Of a stretch of 64,000 bases of DNA, positions 1 through 10,318 are shown piece after piece. The DNA is taken from positions 1-64,000 of the forward strand of contig NZ_JBKHAQ010000002.1 of the NCBI RefSeq assembly GCF_046542825.1, in the 5' to 3' direction. This stretch comes from Rhodosalinus sp046542825 (GTDB lineage: Bacteria; Pseudomonadota; Alphaproteobacteria; Rhodobacterales; Rhodobacteraceae). The first letter of the stretch is position 1; every line of letters begins with the position of its first letter. Under the pieces are notes generated by a model. The model was not told where the DNA came from, ran no database searches, and saw only the letters and a list, made by a program, of their open reading frames with translations. The translations under genes and the position numbers were made by a program.

Positions 1-1217
1 CCCATCGCCTTTTCCGGGTTGTCGGAGAGCTTGACGGTCGGCCGGCCGTTCGCGGCGGAGGCCTTGCAGACCAGGCTGAAGGGGGCCAGCCGGTCGCCCT
101 CCACCAGTCCGCGGAAGTCGTTGGTCAGCAGCGTGCCCCAGCCAAAGCTCACCCGGACGCGCCCCCGGAACCGCTGGTAGAGGTCGAGGATCACGTCGTC
201 GTCCAGCCCGTCGGAGAAGATGATCAGCTTCTTCCGCGGATCCTCTCCCCGGCTTTCCCACCAGCGGATCGCGATCTCTGCCCCCTCGGCCGGGTCGCCC
301 GAATCCACGCGCACGCCCGTCCAGCCGGTCAGCCAGTCGGGCGCGTTGCGGAAGAAGGCCTCTGACCCGAAGGTGTCGGGCAGGATGATGCGCAGGTTGC
401 CGTCGTGCTCCTCGTGCCAGTCCGACAGCACCTCGTAGGGGGCGCGCGCCAGCTCCTCGTCGGTGTCGGCCAGCGCGGCGTAGACCATCGGCAGTTCGTG
501 CGCGTTGGTGCCGATCGCCTCGACCTCCTGCCGCTTGGCGATCAGGCAGTTCGAGGTGCCGACGAAGCGGTTGCCCAGCCCCTCCATCATCGCCTGCACG
601 CACCAGTCCTGCCAGAGGAAGCTGTGCCGCCGCCGCGTGCCGAAATCCGCGATGCGCAGGCCCTCGTGCGGGCGCAGGCGCTCGATCTTTTCCCACAGCT
701 TGGTCATGGCGCGGGCATAGAGCACCTGCAGTTCGAAGCGGCCCATGGGGGCCAGCACGGCGCGGCCGCGAAGCTCCATCAGCACGGCCAGCGCCGGGAT
801 CTCCCACAGCATGACCTCGGGCCACTTGCCCTCGAAGGTCAGTTCGTACTGATCGCCCACGCGCTCCAGGTGGTAGGGCGGCAGTTGCAGGTTCTCGAAC
901 CACTCCATGAAGTCGGGGCGGAACATCTGCCGCTTGCCGTAGAACATGTTGCCGCGCAGCCAGGTGCTCTCGCCGCGGCTGAGGCGCAGGGTGCGGATAT
1001 GGTCGAGCTGTTCGCGCAACTCGCCCTCGTCGATCAGGCGGGCGAGCGGAATGTGCGTGCTGCGGTTGATGAGGGAAAAGGTGACCGTGGTGTCGGGCTT
1101 GTTGCGGAACACCGACTGGCACATCAGCAGCTTGTAGAAATCGGTGTCGATGAGCGACCGCACGATGGGGTCGATCTTCCACTTGTGGTTGTAGACGCGG
1201 GTGGCGATGTCGACCAT
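1..1217 (-). CDS. pncB: Nicotinate phosphoribosyltransferase (C-terminus cut by window edge)
   Basis: Forms nicotinate mononucleotide from nicotinate and PRPP, using ATP, in the cytosolic NAD salvage (Preiss-Handler) pathway. The 405 visible codons begin MVDIATRVYNHKWKIDPIV and include the family segments TDFYKLLMCQ, GTSNCLIAKRQ, GTNAHELPM (the His region phosphorylated in this family) and RVDSGDP. I chose the ATG at 1215-1217 because an AGGAGA ribosome-binding site lies just upstream of it. The stop codon lies to the left of base 1, so the protein is slightly longer than seen. It follows pncA by 61 bases on the same strand, so the two genes probably form a salvage pair. The identification is firm. 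Confidence 0.95.
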   Translation of the reverse strand, partial: MVDIATRVYNHKWKIDPIVRSLIDTDFYKLLMCQSVFRNKPDTTVTFSLINRSTHIPLARLIDEGELREQLDHIRTLRLSRGESTWLRGNMFYGKRQMFRPDFMEWFENLQLPPYHLERVGDQYELTFEGKWPEVMLWEIPALAVLMELRGRAVLAPMGRFELQVLYARAMTKLWEKIERLRPHEGLRIADFGTRRRHSFLWQDWCVQAMMEGLGNRFVGTSNCLIAKRQEVEAIGTNAHELPMVYAALADTDEELARAPYEVLSDWHEEHDGNLRIILPDTFGSEAFFRNAPDWLTGWTGVRVDSGDPAEGAEIAIRWWESRGEDPRKKLIIFSDGLDDDVILDLYQRFRGRVRVSFGWGTLLTNDFRGLVEGDRLAPFSLVCKASAANGRPTVKLSDNPEKAM

Positions 1218-1278
1218 GCGGGCTCTCCTGTTGCCTTCGCGTTAGAGCAAAGCCCGCGGGGGAAGGGCAAGGGGCGGC

Positions 1279-1884
1279 TCAGCGCACCTCGACACCCATC
1301 TCGCGCATCTCGGCCAGCGCCTTCGCGAGCGAGCCTTCGTGGTCGATCCCGCGCGCAAGCTCCGTGTGCAGCTCCACCTCGAAGCCAAGGCGCGCGGCGT
1401 CCTGCGCCGAGAAGTTGACGCAGACGTCGGTGGCAAGGCCCACCATCGTGAGGCGGGTCAGCCCGCGGGTGCGCAGGTAGCCCTCGAGGCCCGTGGGCGT
1501 CTGCCGGTCGTTCTCGAAGAAGGCGGAATAGCTGTCGATGTCCCGGCGGAAGCCCTTGCGCAGGATCAGGTCGGCGCGGTCGGTTTCGAGATCGGGGTGG
1601 AAGGCCGCGCCTTTCGTGCCCTGCACGCAGTGATCCGGCCACAGGATCTGGGTGCCGTAGGGCAACTCGACCGTCTGCATCGGTGCCGCGCCGGGATGCT
1701 CTGAGGCGAAGCTGGAATGCCGCGCCGGGTGCCAGTCCTGTGTCAGGATGACTGCCGGAAACTCGCGCATCAGCGCGTTGATGCCCGGCACGATCACGTC
1801 GCCCTCGGGCACCGGCAGCGCACCGCCGGGGCAGAAATCGTTCTGCACGTCGATGACGATCAGGGCCTCGCTGGCGGGTCGCAT
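1279..1884 (-). CDS. pncA: Nicotinamidase
   Basis: Hydrolyses nicotinamide to nicotinate and ammonia, feeding the neighbouring PncB. The 201-residue protein carries the whole isochorismatase-fold active site: catalytic triad Asp12 (IVIDVQNDF), Lys110 (ILRKGF) and Cys155 (ATDVCVNF), and metal ligands Asp50, His52 and His85 (TQDWH, WPDHCV). The length is normal. It starts 36 bases after the dnaJ stop and is followed by pncB, so readthrough from the dnaKJ unit is possible. The function is well supported; the co-transcription is inference. Confidence 0.95.
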   Translation of the reverse strand: MRPASEALIVIDVQNDFCPGGALPVPEGDVIVPGINALMREFPAVILTQDWHPARHSSFASEHPGAAPMQTVELPYGTQILWPDHCVQGTKGAAFHPDLETDRADLILRKGFRRDIDSYSAFFENDRQTPTGLEGYLRTRGLTRLTMVGLATDVCVNFSAQDAARLGFEVELHTELARGIDHEGSLAKALAEMREMGVEVR

Positions 1885-1920
1885 GGCGCCTCCTTTCGGC
1901 GGGCCGGCGCGCGGGGCGCG

Positions 1921-3078
1921 TCAGCCCTTCATGTTGTCCCAGAAGCTCTTCACCGAGGAGAAGAAGCTCTTGCTCTCGGGGTTGTTGTCCTCGCTCAGCG
2001 CCTCGAACTCGCGCAGCAGCTCCTTCTGCCGCGAGGTCAGGTTCACCGGCGTCTCGACGGCAAGCTCGATGAACATGTCGCCATGCCCGCCGCCGCGCAG
2101 CGCCGGCATCCCCTTGCCGCGCAGGCGCATCTGCCGGCCAGACTGGCTGCCGGCGGGTATCTTCACCCGGCTCCGGCCCCCGTCTATGGTAGGCACCTCG
2201 ATGTCGCCGCCCAGCGCCGCGGTCGGCATCGAGACCGGCACGCGGCAGTGCAGTTCGGTGCCGTCCCGCTCGAAGATGTGGTGCGGGCTGACCTCGATGA
2301 AGATGTACAAATCGCCTGGCGGCCCGCCGCGCATGCCGGCATCGCCCTCGCCCGCAAGGCGGATGCGCGTGCCGGTCTCGACTCCCGCGGGGATGTTGAC
2401 GGACAGCGCGCGTTCCCGCTCCACCCGGCCGGAGCCCGCGCAGGCGGTGCAGGGGTTCTTGATGATCTGGCCCAGCCCGCCGCAGGTGGGGCAGGTCCGC
2501 TCGACCGTGAAGAAGCCCTGCTGCGCGCGAACCTTGCCCATGCCGGAGCAGGTGGGGCAACTCACGGGTTCGGCGCCGCCCTCGGCGCCGGTGCCCTCGC
2601 ACGAGGGGCAGGCGACGGAGCCGCGCACGGTGATCGTCTTCTGCAGGCCTGTATAGGCCTCTTCCAGAGTGACGCGCAGGTTGTAGCGCAGGTCGGCGCC
2701 CCGCGCCGCACGTTGCCGCGCACCGGCCCCGCCGCGGCCGCCCATGAAGTCGCCGAAGAGATCGTCGAACACGTCCGAGAAGGCGGAGGCGAAATCGCCC
2801 TGTCCGGGCCCGAAGCCACCGGGTCGCGCGCCCGCGCCGCCGCCCATGCCGCCCTCGAAGGCGGCGTGGCCGAACCGGTCGTAGGCTGCCTTGCGCTCCG
2901 GGTCCTTGAGCGCATCGTAGGCCTCGTTGACCTCCTTGAACTGGGTCTCGGCCTCGGGGTCGTCCTTGTTGCGGTCCGGGTGAAGCTCCTTGGCCTTCTT
3001 GCGGTACGCCTTCTTGATCTCATCCGCAGAGGCGCCGCGCGCCACGCCCAGAACCTCGTAATAGTCCCTCTTCGCCAT
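1921..3078 (-). CDS. dnaJ: Molecular chaperone DnaJ (Hsp40)
   Basis: Co-chaperone that delivers unfolded clients to DnaK and stimulates its ATPase. Order of parts in 385 residues: J domain with HPD at residues 33-35, Gly/Phe-rich linker (about 75-115), zinc-finger region with four CxxCxGxG repeats (CPSCEGTG, CPTCSGMG, CPTCGGLG, CTACAGSG), then the client-binding C-terminal domains. The start is the ATG giving MAKRDYYEVLG. A TTG two codons upstream is in frame but less likely. It lies 81 bases after dnaK on the same strand, with a GC-rich hairpin in the gap. Confidence 0.97.
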   Translation of the reverse strand: MAKRDYYEVLGVARGASADEIKKAYRKKAKELHPDRNKDDPEAETQFKEVNEAYDALKDPERKAAYDRFGHAAFEGGMGGGAGARPGGFGPGQGDFASAFSDVFDDLFGDFMGGRGGAGARQRAARGADLRYNLRVTLEEAYTGLQKTITVRGSVACPSCEGTGAEGGAEPVSCPTCSGMGKVRAQQGFFTVERTCPTCGGLGQIIKNPCTACAGSGRVERERALSVNIPAGVETGTRIRLAGEGDAGMRGGPPGDLYIFIEVSPHHIFERDGTELHCRVPVSMPTAALGGDIEVPTIDGGRSRVKIPAGSQSGRQMRLRGKGMPALRGGGHGDMFIELAVETPVNLTSRQKELLREFEALSEDNNPESKSFFSSVKSFWDNMKG

Positions 3079-3105
3079 CCGCAAATCCCCGTGCTCGGAA
3101 CCGAC

Positions 3106-3134
3106 GGGGCCGGCCCGGTGTCCGGACCGGCCCC
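3106..3134 (-). other. GC-rich hairpin between dnaK and dnaJ
   Basis: An 8-base inverted repeat, GGGGCCGG at 3106-3113 and CCGGCCCC at 3127-3134, lies in the dnaK-dnaJ spacer. No T-run follows it on the minus strand, so it is not a classical intrinsic terminator. It could be a processing or partial attenuation site that adjusts the DnaK:DnaJ ratio. That role is inference. Confidence 0.4.
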
Positions 3135-3159
3135 CTCGCGAACCGTCAGCTTACCGCGC

Positions 3160-5088
<1,929 letters not shown>

Positions 5089-5196
5089 GGTTTCCGATCC
5101 CTTTCATCGTTCAGGCGATACGCCGAGGCGCGAGACCCGTTGCGGCGTCTGCGCCCCGATCCGCGCGGCCGGCGCTGCCTGCCGTGCGTCTGGCGG

Positions 5197-5227
5197 CTAT
5201 ATAGGGAGGGGGTCTGGGGCCTGCAAG
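5197..5227 (-). promoter_or_regulatory. Candidate heat-shock (RpoH, sigma-32) promoter of dnaK
   Basis: Read on the minus strand, a -35 element CTTG (5224-5227), continuing as CTTGCAG, is followed after 18 bases by CCTATATAG (5197-5205). This closely matches the alphaproteobacterial RpoH pattern of CTTG, 17-18 bases, then CYTATNTNNG. Transcription would start near 5190, giving a leader of about 100 bases for dnaK. The match is seen in the sequence; the function is inferred from the position in front of dnaKJ. Confidence 0.65.
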
Positions 5228-5274
5228 CGCGCCCGGCAGACGGAATGGGGTCAATATCCTGACAGGAGAATGGC

Positions 5275-5901
5275 ATGGGCGGAACATCGGGGACGCATGA
5301 CGCGGCACTGGACATTCGCGGTGTGCGGGTGCTGCCCGGATGGCTTGACGCGGACGAACAGGCGGCGCTGGTCGCGCGGTTGCGCGACGTTGCGCGCGAG
5401 GCGCCCTTCTTCCGTCCCGAAACGCCGCGCGGCAAGCCGATGTCGGTGCGGATGACCGCGGCGGGACGCTACGGCTGGGTGTCCGACCGGCGCGGCTATC
5501 GCTACGAGCCGCGGCATCCCTCGGGCGTGCCCTGGCCGCCGATCCCTGACGAGGTGCTGGCCGTCTGGCGCGCGGTCACCGGGCTTGACCGCGCGCCCGA
5601 CTGCTGCCTTGTCAACTGGTATGGCGAGGGCGCCCGCATGGGCCTGCACCAGGACCGGGACGAGGCGGACTTCGCCTGGCCCGTCGTGTCGGTTTCGCTG
5701 GGGGACGCGGCGCTGTTTCGCGTGGGCGGAACGGAGCGCGGCGGGCGCACCGCTTCGGTCTGGCTGCGCTCGGGCGATGTGGCGGTGCTGGAGGGGGAAA
5801 GCCGGCTGGCGTTTCACGGCATCGACCGGATCCGCCACGGCTCGTCCAGCCTGCTGCAGCAGGGCGGGCGGATCAACCTGACGCTGCGGGTGGTGGACTG
5901 A
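5275..5901 (+). CDS. AlkB-family 2-oxoglutarate/Fe(II) dioxygenase
   Basis: Predicted oxidative demethylase of the AlkB family, acting on alkylated nucleic acid bases with 2-oxoglutarate, O2 and Fe(II). The 208 residues show the iron ligands His125 and Asp127 (GLHQDRD) and His181 (LAFHGID). The closing RxNLTxR motif (Arg199 to Arg205) binds 2-oxoglutarate and substrate. NWY (114-116) is the usual strand before the HxD loop. The start at 5275 has AGGAG six bases upstream; an ATG five bases earlier is in another frame. It is divergent from dnaK. AlkB itself versus a paralogue cannot be decided here, so no symbol is given. Confidence 0.88.
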   Translation: MGGTSGTHDAALDIRGVRVLPGWLDADEQAALVARLRDVAREAPFFRPETPRGKPMSVRMTAAGRYGWVSDRRGYRYEPRHPSGVPWPPIPDEVLAVWRAVTGLDRAPDCCLVNWYGEGARMGLHQDRDEADFAWPVVSVSLGDAALFRVGGTERGGRTASVWLRSGDVAVLEGESRLAFHGIDRIRHGSSSLLQQGGRINLTLRVVD

Positions 5902-5925
5902 GCTAGGGGGCTAGGGGGCTAGCGA
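5902..5925. repeat. Short tandem GGGGGCTA repeat between two convergent stops
   Basis: After the AlkB-family stop the sequence reads GCTA followed by two copies of GGGGGCTA. CTAG contains TAG on either strand, so the tract supplies stop codons in both directions. The convergent SH3-protein gene ends inside it, at the TAG complementary to 5911-5913. It may simply be a small slippage-prone tract. Confidence 0.5.
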
Positions 5926-6519
5926 GCAGCATCCAGCGTATTGCGAAAGCTCGCCGTCCATGGACACCAGCAGGTCGAGCGACAGGCCATAGTGCCGGTC
6001 GGACATCCCGTCGCTGCACGCCTCCCGCCGGACGATGCCGTGCATCCCCGCGGTCTCCTGCGCGCCCCAGCCGGCGAATCCGTGGCGGCCGCGGATGCCG
6101 CGCACCGTGCTGCGTGCGGCCAGCGAAGTCTCGACAGGGTCCAGGTCGACCCCTTCGAAGGTGAGGCCCGACGCGGTCACGTCCAGCGACCAGAACGGCT
6201 CGGTCCCGAAACAGCGCATCGGCACGGGCAGCGTGTCGGCGTCCTGTCCGGCTTGACGGGCGAGGAAACGCATCGAGGCCCAGCCGGAGCGTTCCTGCGT
6301 GTTCACGCGGCCCCAGCTGCCGTCGTCGTTCAGCGCGGTGACCTCGACGTTCTCCGCATCGGGCGCGAGCGTGCCGATGATCCTATCCCCGGCAGAGGGG
6401 CCTTCGCGCAGGTTGAGCACGTCGTCTGACGCCACGCCCGTGACGTCGTGCAGCGCCGGCAGCTCCTGCGCCGCCGCCAGCGTCGGCAGGAGAAGCAGAA
6501 GGGCAGTCAGACGAAGCAT
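5911..6519 (-). CDS. Secreted SH3-domain protein of unknown function (COG3650-like)
   Basis: Exported protein of about 202 residues with a signal peptide (MLRLTALLLLLPTLAAAQ). A bacterial SH3 domain follows (about 25-85: LNLREGPS, GWASMRFLA). The C-terminal half carries the segments CFGTEPFWSLDV and CSDGMSDRHYG seen in COG3650-type periplasmic proteins. I prefer the ATG at 6517-6519, since a GGGAG motif stands nine bases before it. An ATG nine bases upstream is also in frame but would sit directly on that motif. Paired cysteines near the end (YAGCCSLAP) may form disulfides. No specific activity can be assigned. It is convergent with the AlkB-family gene. Confidence 0.8.
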   Translation of the reverse strand: MLRLTALLLLLPTLAAAQELPALHDVTGVASDDVLNLREGPSAGDRIIGTLAPDAENVEVTALNDDGSWGRVNTQERSGWASMRFLARQAGQDADTLPVPMRCFGTEPFWSLDVTASGLTFEGVDLDPVETSLAARSTVRGIRGRHGFAGWGAQETAGMHGIVRREACSDGMSDRHYGLSLDLLVSMDGELSQYAGCCSLAP

Positions 6520-6543
6520 GGCGGGCATCTCCCATCGTGCGCC

Positions 6544-7365
6544 TCAGTGCCGGGCGTACCAGCTGGCCGAGGCATGCTTGCGGGTGAAATACTCGCCCAT
6601 CAGGCCGATCATGACCAGCACCAACCCCACGGTCAGGGGATATTCGATCGAACTGTTGCGCGGGAAGTAGTTGGCAAAGGCGAAGCCGCGGGACTGGTCG
6701 ATCGCGTGAAACAGCGGGTTCCAGTCGAACATCACCAGCATGTAGCCGGGCATCATGTTCGCCACGAACATCTTGCCCGAGGCGATCATGTTCGCGCGCT
6801 GGTAGACCATGGCGAAGATCGACACGAAGGTCGGGAGCCAGGGCTTGAGCGCCAGCAGGACAAGGCCGATGGCGGCGCCGGTGAACCACGCCAGCAGGAA
6901 CATGCCCAGCACGCCCACGGGATCATGCAGCTCCACCGGGGTGAAGGCGACGTGGTAGACGAAGAGCACCAGGAAGGCGGAAAGAAGCTGGATGTAGAGC
7001 GAGCCCAGCGCGGCCGACAGGATGGCGACGGCCGTGTTCATCGGTGCATGCTGCATCATGGGCGAGGCCGGTCCCTCCGAGCCCAGGACGGCGCCAAGCG
7101 CCTTCACATGCGTCATGAAGAGGAAGATGCCCGTCATGATGAAGATCAGGAAATCGCCCCGAACCTTCATTCCGCGCAGCCCCAGCACCGTGAACATGAA
7201 ATAGAAGGCCAGAACGAAGACGACCGTCTGCAGCACGTTCACCAGGATCGACATCAGCGGGTTGCCATGCGCCTTGCGCACACTGCGGACGATCCCGTGA
7301 TACACCAGTTCCAGGAGCGTGACGGCCGAGTTGCCCCTGCCGCGTGTGTCGGATTGCTGAAACAT
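6544..7365 (-). CDS. ABC-2 type polysaccharide export permease (KpsM/Wzm-like)
   Basis: Inner-membrane subunit of an ABC-2 exporter for capsule or O-polysaccharide. The 273 residues contain about six hydrophobic membrane segments, beginning near MSILVNVLQTVVFVLAFYFM and ending near LTVGLVLVMIGLMGEYFT. The C-terminal FDWNPLFHAIDQSRGF block (NPLFH) is typical of KpsM/Wzm permeases. The start is the ATG at 7363-7365; the ribosome-binding site is weak. The frame stays open far upstream, but only on the antisense strand of cysQ and galU, so that extension is not coding. It is divergent from the cysQ-galU-galE-glycosyltransferase series. No partner ATPase (KpsT/Wzt) is in the window. Confidence 0.85.
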   Translation of the reverse strand: MFQQSDTRGRGNSAVTLLELVYHGIVRSVRKAHGNPLMSILVNVLQTVVFVLAFYFMFTVLGLRGMKVRGDFLIFIMTGIFLFMTHVKALGAVLGSEGPASPMMQHAPMNTAVAILSAALGSLYIQLLSAFLVLFVYHVAFTPVELHDPVGVLGMFLLAWFTGAAIGLVLLALKPWLPTFVSIFAMVYQRANMIASGKMFVANMMPGYMLVMFDWNPLFHAIDQSRGFAFANYFPRNSSIEYPLTVGLVLVMIGLMGEYFTRKHASASWYARH

Positions 7366-7500
7366 GAGCCCGGCCTGCCTGCGCCCCCGGAAATATGCGC
7401 CCGGAATCTTGCCGTCCCGTTTACGCTGGAGCATAAGGGGCGCAGGTTGATTTTGCAATCGGCGTCCCCTGCGGACGCCTGCGCCGATCGGAGCGACGGA

Positions 7501-8298
7501 TTGGACCATGACCGGCTCAGCGAGGTGATGCGCCGGCTCGCGCTCGAGGCAGGGGCGCGGATCATGGAAATCTACGAGGCGCCCGACATCGAGCTGCGCT
7601 CGAAGTGCGACGACAGCCCGGTGACCGCTGCGGACGAGGCGGCCGATGCGCTGATTTCCGCCGGACTGCGGGAGGTGTTTCCCGATGTCCCGCTCGTCAC
7701 CGAGGAACAGGCCGCGACGCACGATCAGAGGGCAGACACGTTCCTGATCGTCGACCCGCTCGACGGCACGAAGGAGTTCGTGCAGCGCCGCGGCGATTTC
7801 ACCGTGAACATCGCCTATGTCGAAAGCGGCCTGCCGGTGCGTGGCGTGGTCTATGCGCCGGCGAAAGGGCGGCTGTTCTACACGACCGCGACGGGGCGCG
7901 CGGTCGAGGAGGAGGGTGCGCTCGCGCCGGACGCGCCGGGGCCGCTGCGCGGGTTGTCGGTGGCCGAGCCGGACGGAAACGCGCTGCGGGTCGTTGCCTC
8001 GAAATCGCACCGCGACGCCGAAACGGACGCCTATATCGCGCGGTATCACGTCGCTGACATGAAGAGCGCCGGCTCGTCGCTGAAGTTCTGCCTCGTGGCG
8101 AGCGGCGAGGCGGATCTTTATCCGCGGCTGGGCCGCACGATGGAATGGGACACGGCTGCGGGTCACGCCGTGCTCGCAGGCGCCGGCGGAACCGTGATAC
8201 GCTTCGATGACCACATGCCGCTGATTTATGGAAAGCCGGGGTTTGCGAATCCCTTTTTCATCGCTCATGCCCCCGGTGTCGAACTGGTGGAGCCATAG
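7501..8298 (+). CDS. cysQ: 3'(2'),5'-bisphosphate nucleotidase CysQ
   Basis: Dephosphorylates 3'-phosphoadenosine 5'-phosphate (PAP), the product of PAPS-dependent sulfotransferases and PAPS reductase, to AMP. Inositol-monophosphatase-fold motifs are present: SPVTAADEAADALI, DPLDGTKEF (metal-binding Asp residues) and WDTAAGHAVLAGAGG. I chose the TTG at 7501, with GGAG upstream, giving 265 residues (MDHDRLSEVMRRLALEAGA), the usual CysQ length. An in-frame GTG at 7525 is the alternative. Its place at the head of a locus that ends in a sulfotransferase suggests a role in recycling PAP made there; that link is inference. Confidence 0.9.
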   Translation: MDHDRLSEVMRRLALEAGARIMEIYEAPDIELRSKCDDSPVTAADEAADALISAGLREVFPDVPLVTEEQAATHDQRADTFLIVDPLDGTKEFVQRRGDFTVNIAYVESGLPVRGVVYAPAKGRLFYTTATGRAVEEEGALAPDAPGPLRGLSVAEPDGNALRVVASKSHRDAETDAYIARYHVADMKSAGSSLKFCLVASGEADLYPRLGRTMEWDTAAGHAVLAGAGGTVIRFDDHMPLIYGKPGFANPFFIAHAPGVELVEP

Positions 8299-8412
8299 GC
8301 CCGCCGCCTTTCCGCCCCGGTCTGCGGGCGGAACACGGGCGGCTGCGGGGGCGCAAGGGCAAGGAAATGGCGCGGCGGGGACCCGGTGCGCGGAAATGAC
8401 GAGGCGAGCGAC

Positions 8413-9309
8413 ATGCATAACAAGGTAACGAAAGCCATCTTCCCAGTTGCCGGGCTGGGCACACGCTTTCTTCCGGCGACGAAGTCGATCCCCAAGGAAA
8501 TCATGACGCTCGTGGACCGGCCGCTGATCCAGTACGCCATCGACGAGGCGCGGGCGGCCGGGATCAAGGAGTTCATCTTCGTCACCTCGCGCGGCAAGGG
8601 CGCGCTCGAGGATTATTTCGACAATGCACCGCAACTCGAGGCGGAACTGCGCAAGAAGGGCAAGAACGACCTGCTCGACCTCCTGAAGTCGACGAACATG
8701 GAGTCGGGCGCGATCGCCTACATGCGGCAGCACAAGCCCCTTGGTCTGGGCCATGCCGTCTGGTGCGCGCGGCGACTGATTGCCAACGACGAGCCCTTCG
8801 CCGTCATCCTGCCGGACGACGTCATCGCGTCGGAAACGCCCTGTCTGCAGCAGATGGTGGAGGCCTACGAGGAGGTCGGCGGCAACATGGTGGCCGCGAT
8901 GGAGGTGCCGAAGGACCGCATCAAGGCCTACGGCGTGCTCGACCTCGAGGAGGACATGGGCGCGCTCGTGAAAGTGCGCGGCATGGTGGAAAAGCCCGAG
9001 CCGGAGGCGGCACCGTCCAACCTTGCGGTGATCGGCCGCTACATCCTTACCCCCGGAGTCTTGCAGAATCTCAGCAAGATGAAATCCGGCTCCGGCGGCG
9101 AGATTCAGTTGACCGACGCGATCGCGGGGGAAATCGCGCAGGAGCGTGGTGTTTATGGCTACCGTTTCCGGGGTCAGCGGTTCGATTGCGGATCGAAATC
9201 CGGCTACCTGCAGGCGACCGTGGCCTTCGCGCTGGCCCGCGACGAACTGCGCGCCGACCTGATGGGCTACCTGAAGGAGCTCATCTCGGTCGAAAAGGCG
9301 GCGCAGTAG
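8413..9309 (+). CDS. galU: UTP-glucose-1-phosphate uridylyltransferase
   Basis: Makes UDP-glucose from UTP and glucose 1-phosphate for surface polysaccharide synthesis. The N-terminal nucleotidyltransferase motif GLGTRFLPATKSIPKE is clear. So are the family segments LGHAVWCAR, VILPDDVI, VEKPEPEAAPSNLAVIGRYIL and FDCGSKSGYLQA. The ATG at 8413 (MHNKVTKAIFPVAG) has GAGG eight bases upstream and gives 298 residues, the family norm. A GTG at 8386 is in frame but less likely. It is followed after 13 bases by galE. Confidence 0.95.
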   Translation: MHNKVTKAIFPVAGLGTRFLPATKSIPKEIMTLVDRPLIQYAIDEARAAGIKEFIFVTSRGKGALEDYFDNAPQLEAELRKKGKNDLLDLLKSTNMESGAIAYMRQHKPLGLGHAVWCARRLIANDEPFAVILPDDVIASETPCLQQMVEAYEEVGGNMVAAMEVPKDRIKAYGVLDLEEDMGALVKVRGMVEKPEPEAAPSNLAVIGRYILTPGVLQNLSKMKSGSGGEIQLTDAIAGEIAQERGVYGYRFRGQRFDCGSKSGYLQATVAFALARDELRADLMGYLKELISVEKAAQ

Positions 9310-9322
9310 GCGCCGCGCGATC

Positions 9323-10306
9323 ATGACGGTTGTTCTTGTCACCGGCGGTGCCGGCTACATCGGGTCGCATGCCTGCAAGGCGCTTGCAAATGCGGGCTAC
9401 ACGCCTGTCACCTACGACAACCTGTCCACCGGATGGGCGGAGGCCGTCCGCTTCGGGCCGTTCGAAGAGGGCGACCTGCTCGACCGGGACAGGCTTGCCG
9501 CGGCCTTTGCGCGCCATCGCCCCGCGGCGGTCATGCATTTCGCCGCGCTGAGCCAGGTGGGCGAGGCGATGCGGGAACCCCCGCGCTACTGGCGCAACAA
9601 CCTCTGCGGATCGCTCAACCTTGCCGAGGCGGCGGTCGAGGCGGGGTGCCTGAACTTCGTCTTTTCTTCGACATGCGCGACCTATGGCGAGCAGGACGGC
9701 GTGACGCTGGACGAGGACTGCGCGCAGGCGCCGCTCAACGCCTATGGCGCCTCGAAGCGCGCGGTCGAGGACATGCTGCGCGACATGCAGGCGGCGCACG
9801 GGCTGCGGAGCGTGATCTTCCGATATTTCAACGTGGCCGGCGCCGACCCCGAGGCCGAGGTCGGCGAGCATCACGAGCCTGAAACGCACCTGATCCCGCT
9901 GGTGCTGCAGGCGATCGACGGCCAGCGACCCGCGCTGACCATTCACGGGACCGACTATCCCACGCCGGACGGCACCTGCATCCGCGACTATGTGCATGTC
10001 TCGGACCTTGTCGATGCGCATGTCCGCGGGCTGAAATGGCTGGAGCAGGGCGGAGAGCCGCGTGTCTTCAATCTTGGCACCGGGCACGGTTTTTCGGTGC
10101 GCGAGGTGATCGAGGCCGCGCGGCGCACCACCAACCGGGCGGTGCCGGTGGAAGAGGGGCCGCGACGGGCAGGCGACTGCACGCGCCTTGTCTCGGGCTC
10201 GGATCGTGCCGGGCGCGACCTGGGCTGGTCGCCCGCGCGCTCGACGCTGGCAGAGATGATCGGCGACGCGTGGCGGTGGCACCGGACGGGGGGCTACGGC
10301 CGCTGA
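9323..10306 (+). CDS. galE: UDP-glucose 4-epimerase
   Basis: Interconverts UDP-glucose and UDP-galactose, supplying precursors for the glycosyltransferases downstream. The 327-residue short-chain dehydrogenase-fold protein has the NAD-binding VTGGAGYIGSH (Gly8, Gly11, Gly14) and the catalytic Tyr141-xxx-Lys145 pair (AYGASK) after the STCATYG strand. RYFNVAGADPE and IRDYVHVSDLVDAH are typical of GalE. Related UDP-sugar epimerases share much of this, so the exact sugar is likely but not certain. It lies 13 bases after galU and 12 before the first glycosyltransferase, so a single transcript is likely. Confidence 0.9.
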   Translation: MTVVLVTGGAGYIGSHACKALANAGYTPVTYDNLSTGWAEAVRFGPFEEGDLLDRDRLAAAFARHRPAAVMHFAALSQVGEAMREPPRYWRNNLCGSLNLAEAAVEAGCLNFVFSSTCATYGEQDGVTLDEDCAQAPLNAYGASKRAVEDMLRDMQAAHGLRSVIFRYFNVAGADPEAEVGEHHEPETHLIPLVLQAIDGQRPALTIHGTDYPTPDGTCIRDYVHVSDLVDAHVRGLKWLEQGGEPRVFNLGTGHGFSVREVIEAARRTTNRAVPVEEGPRRAGDCTRLVSGSDRAGRDLGWSPARSTLAEMIGDAWRWHRTGGYGR

Positions 10307-10318
10307 GGGGAGACGCGT

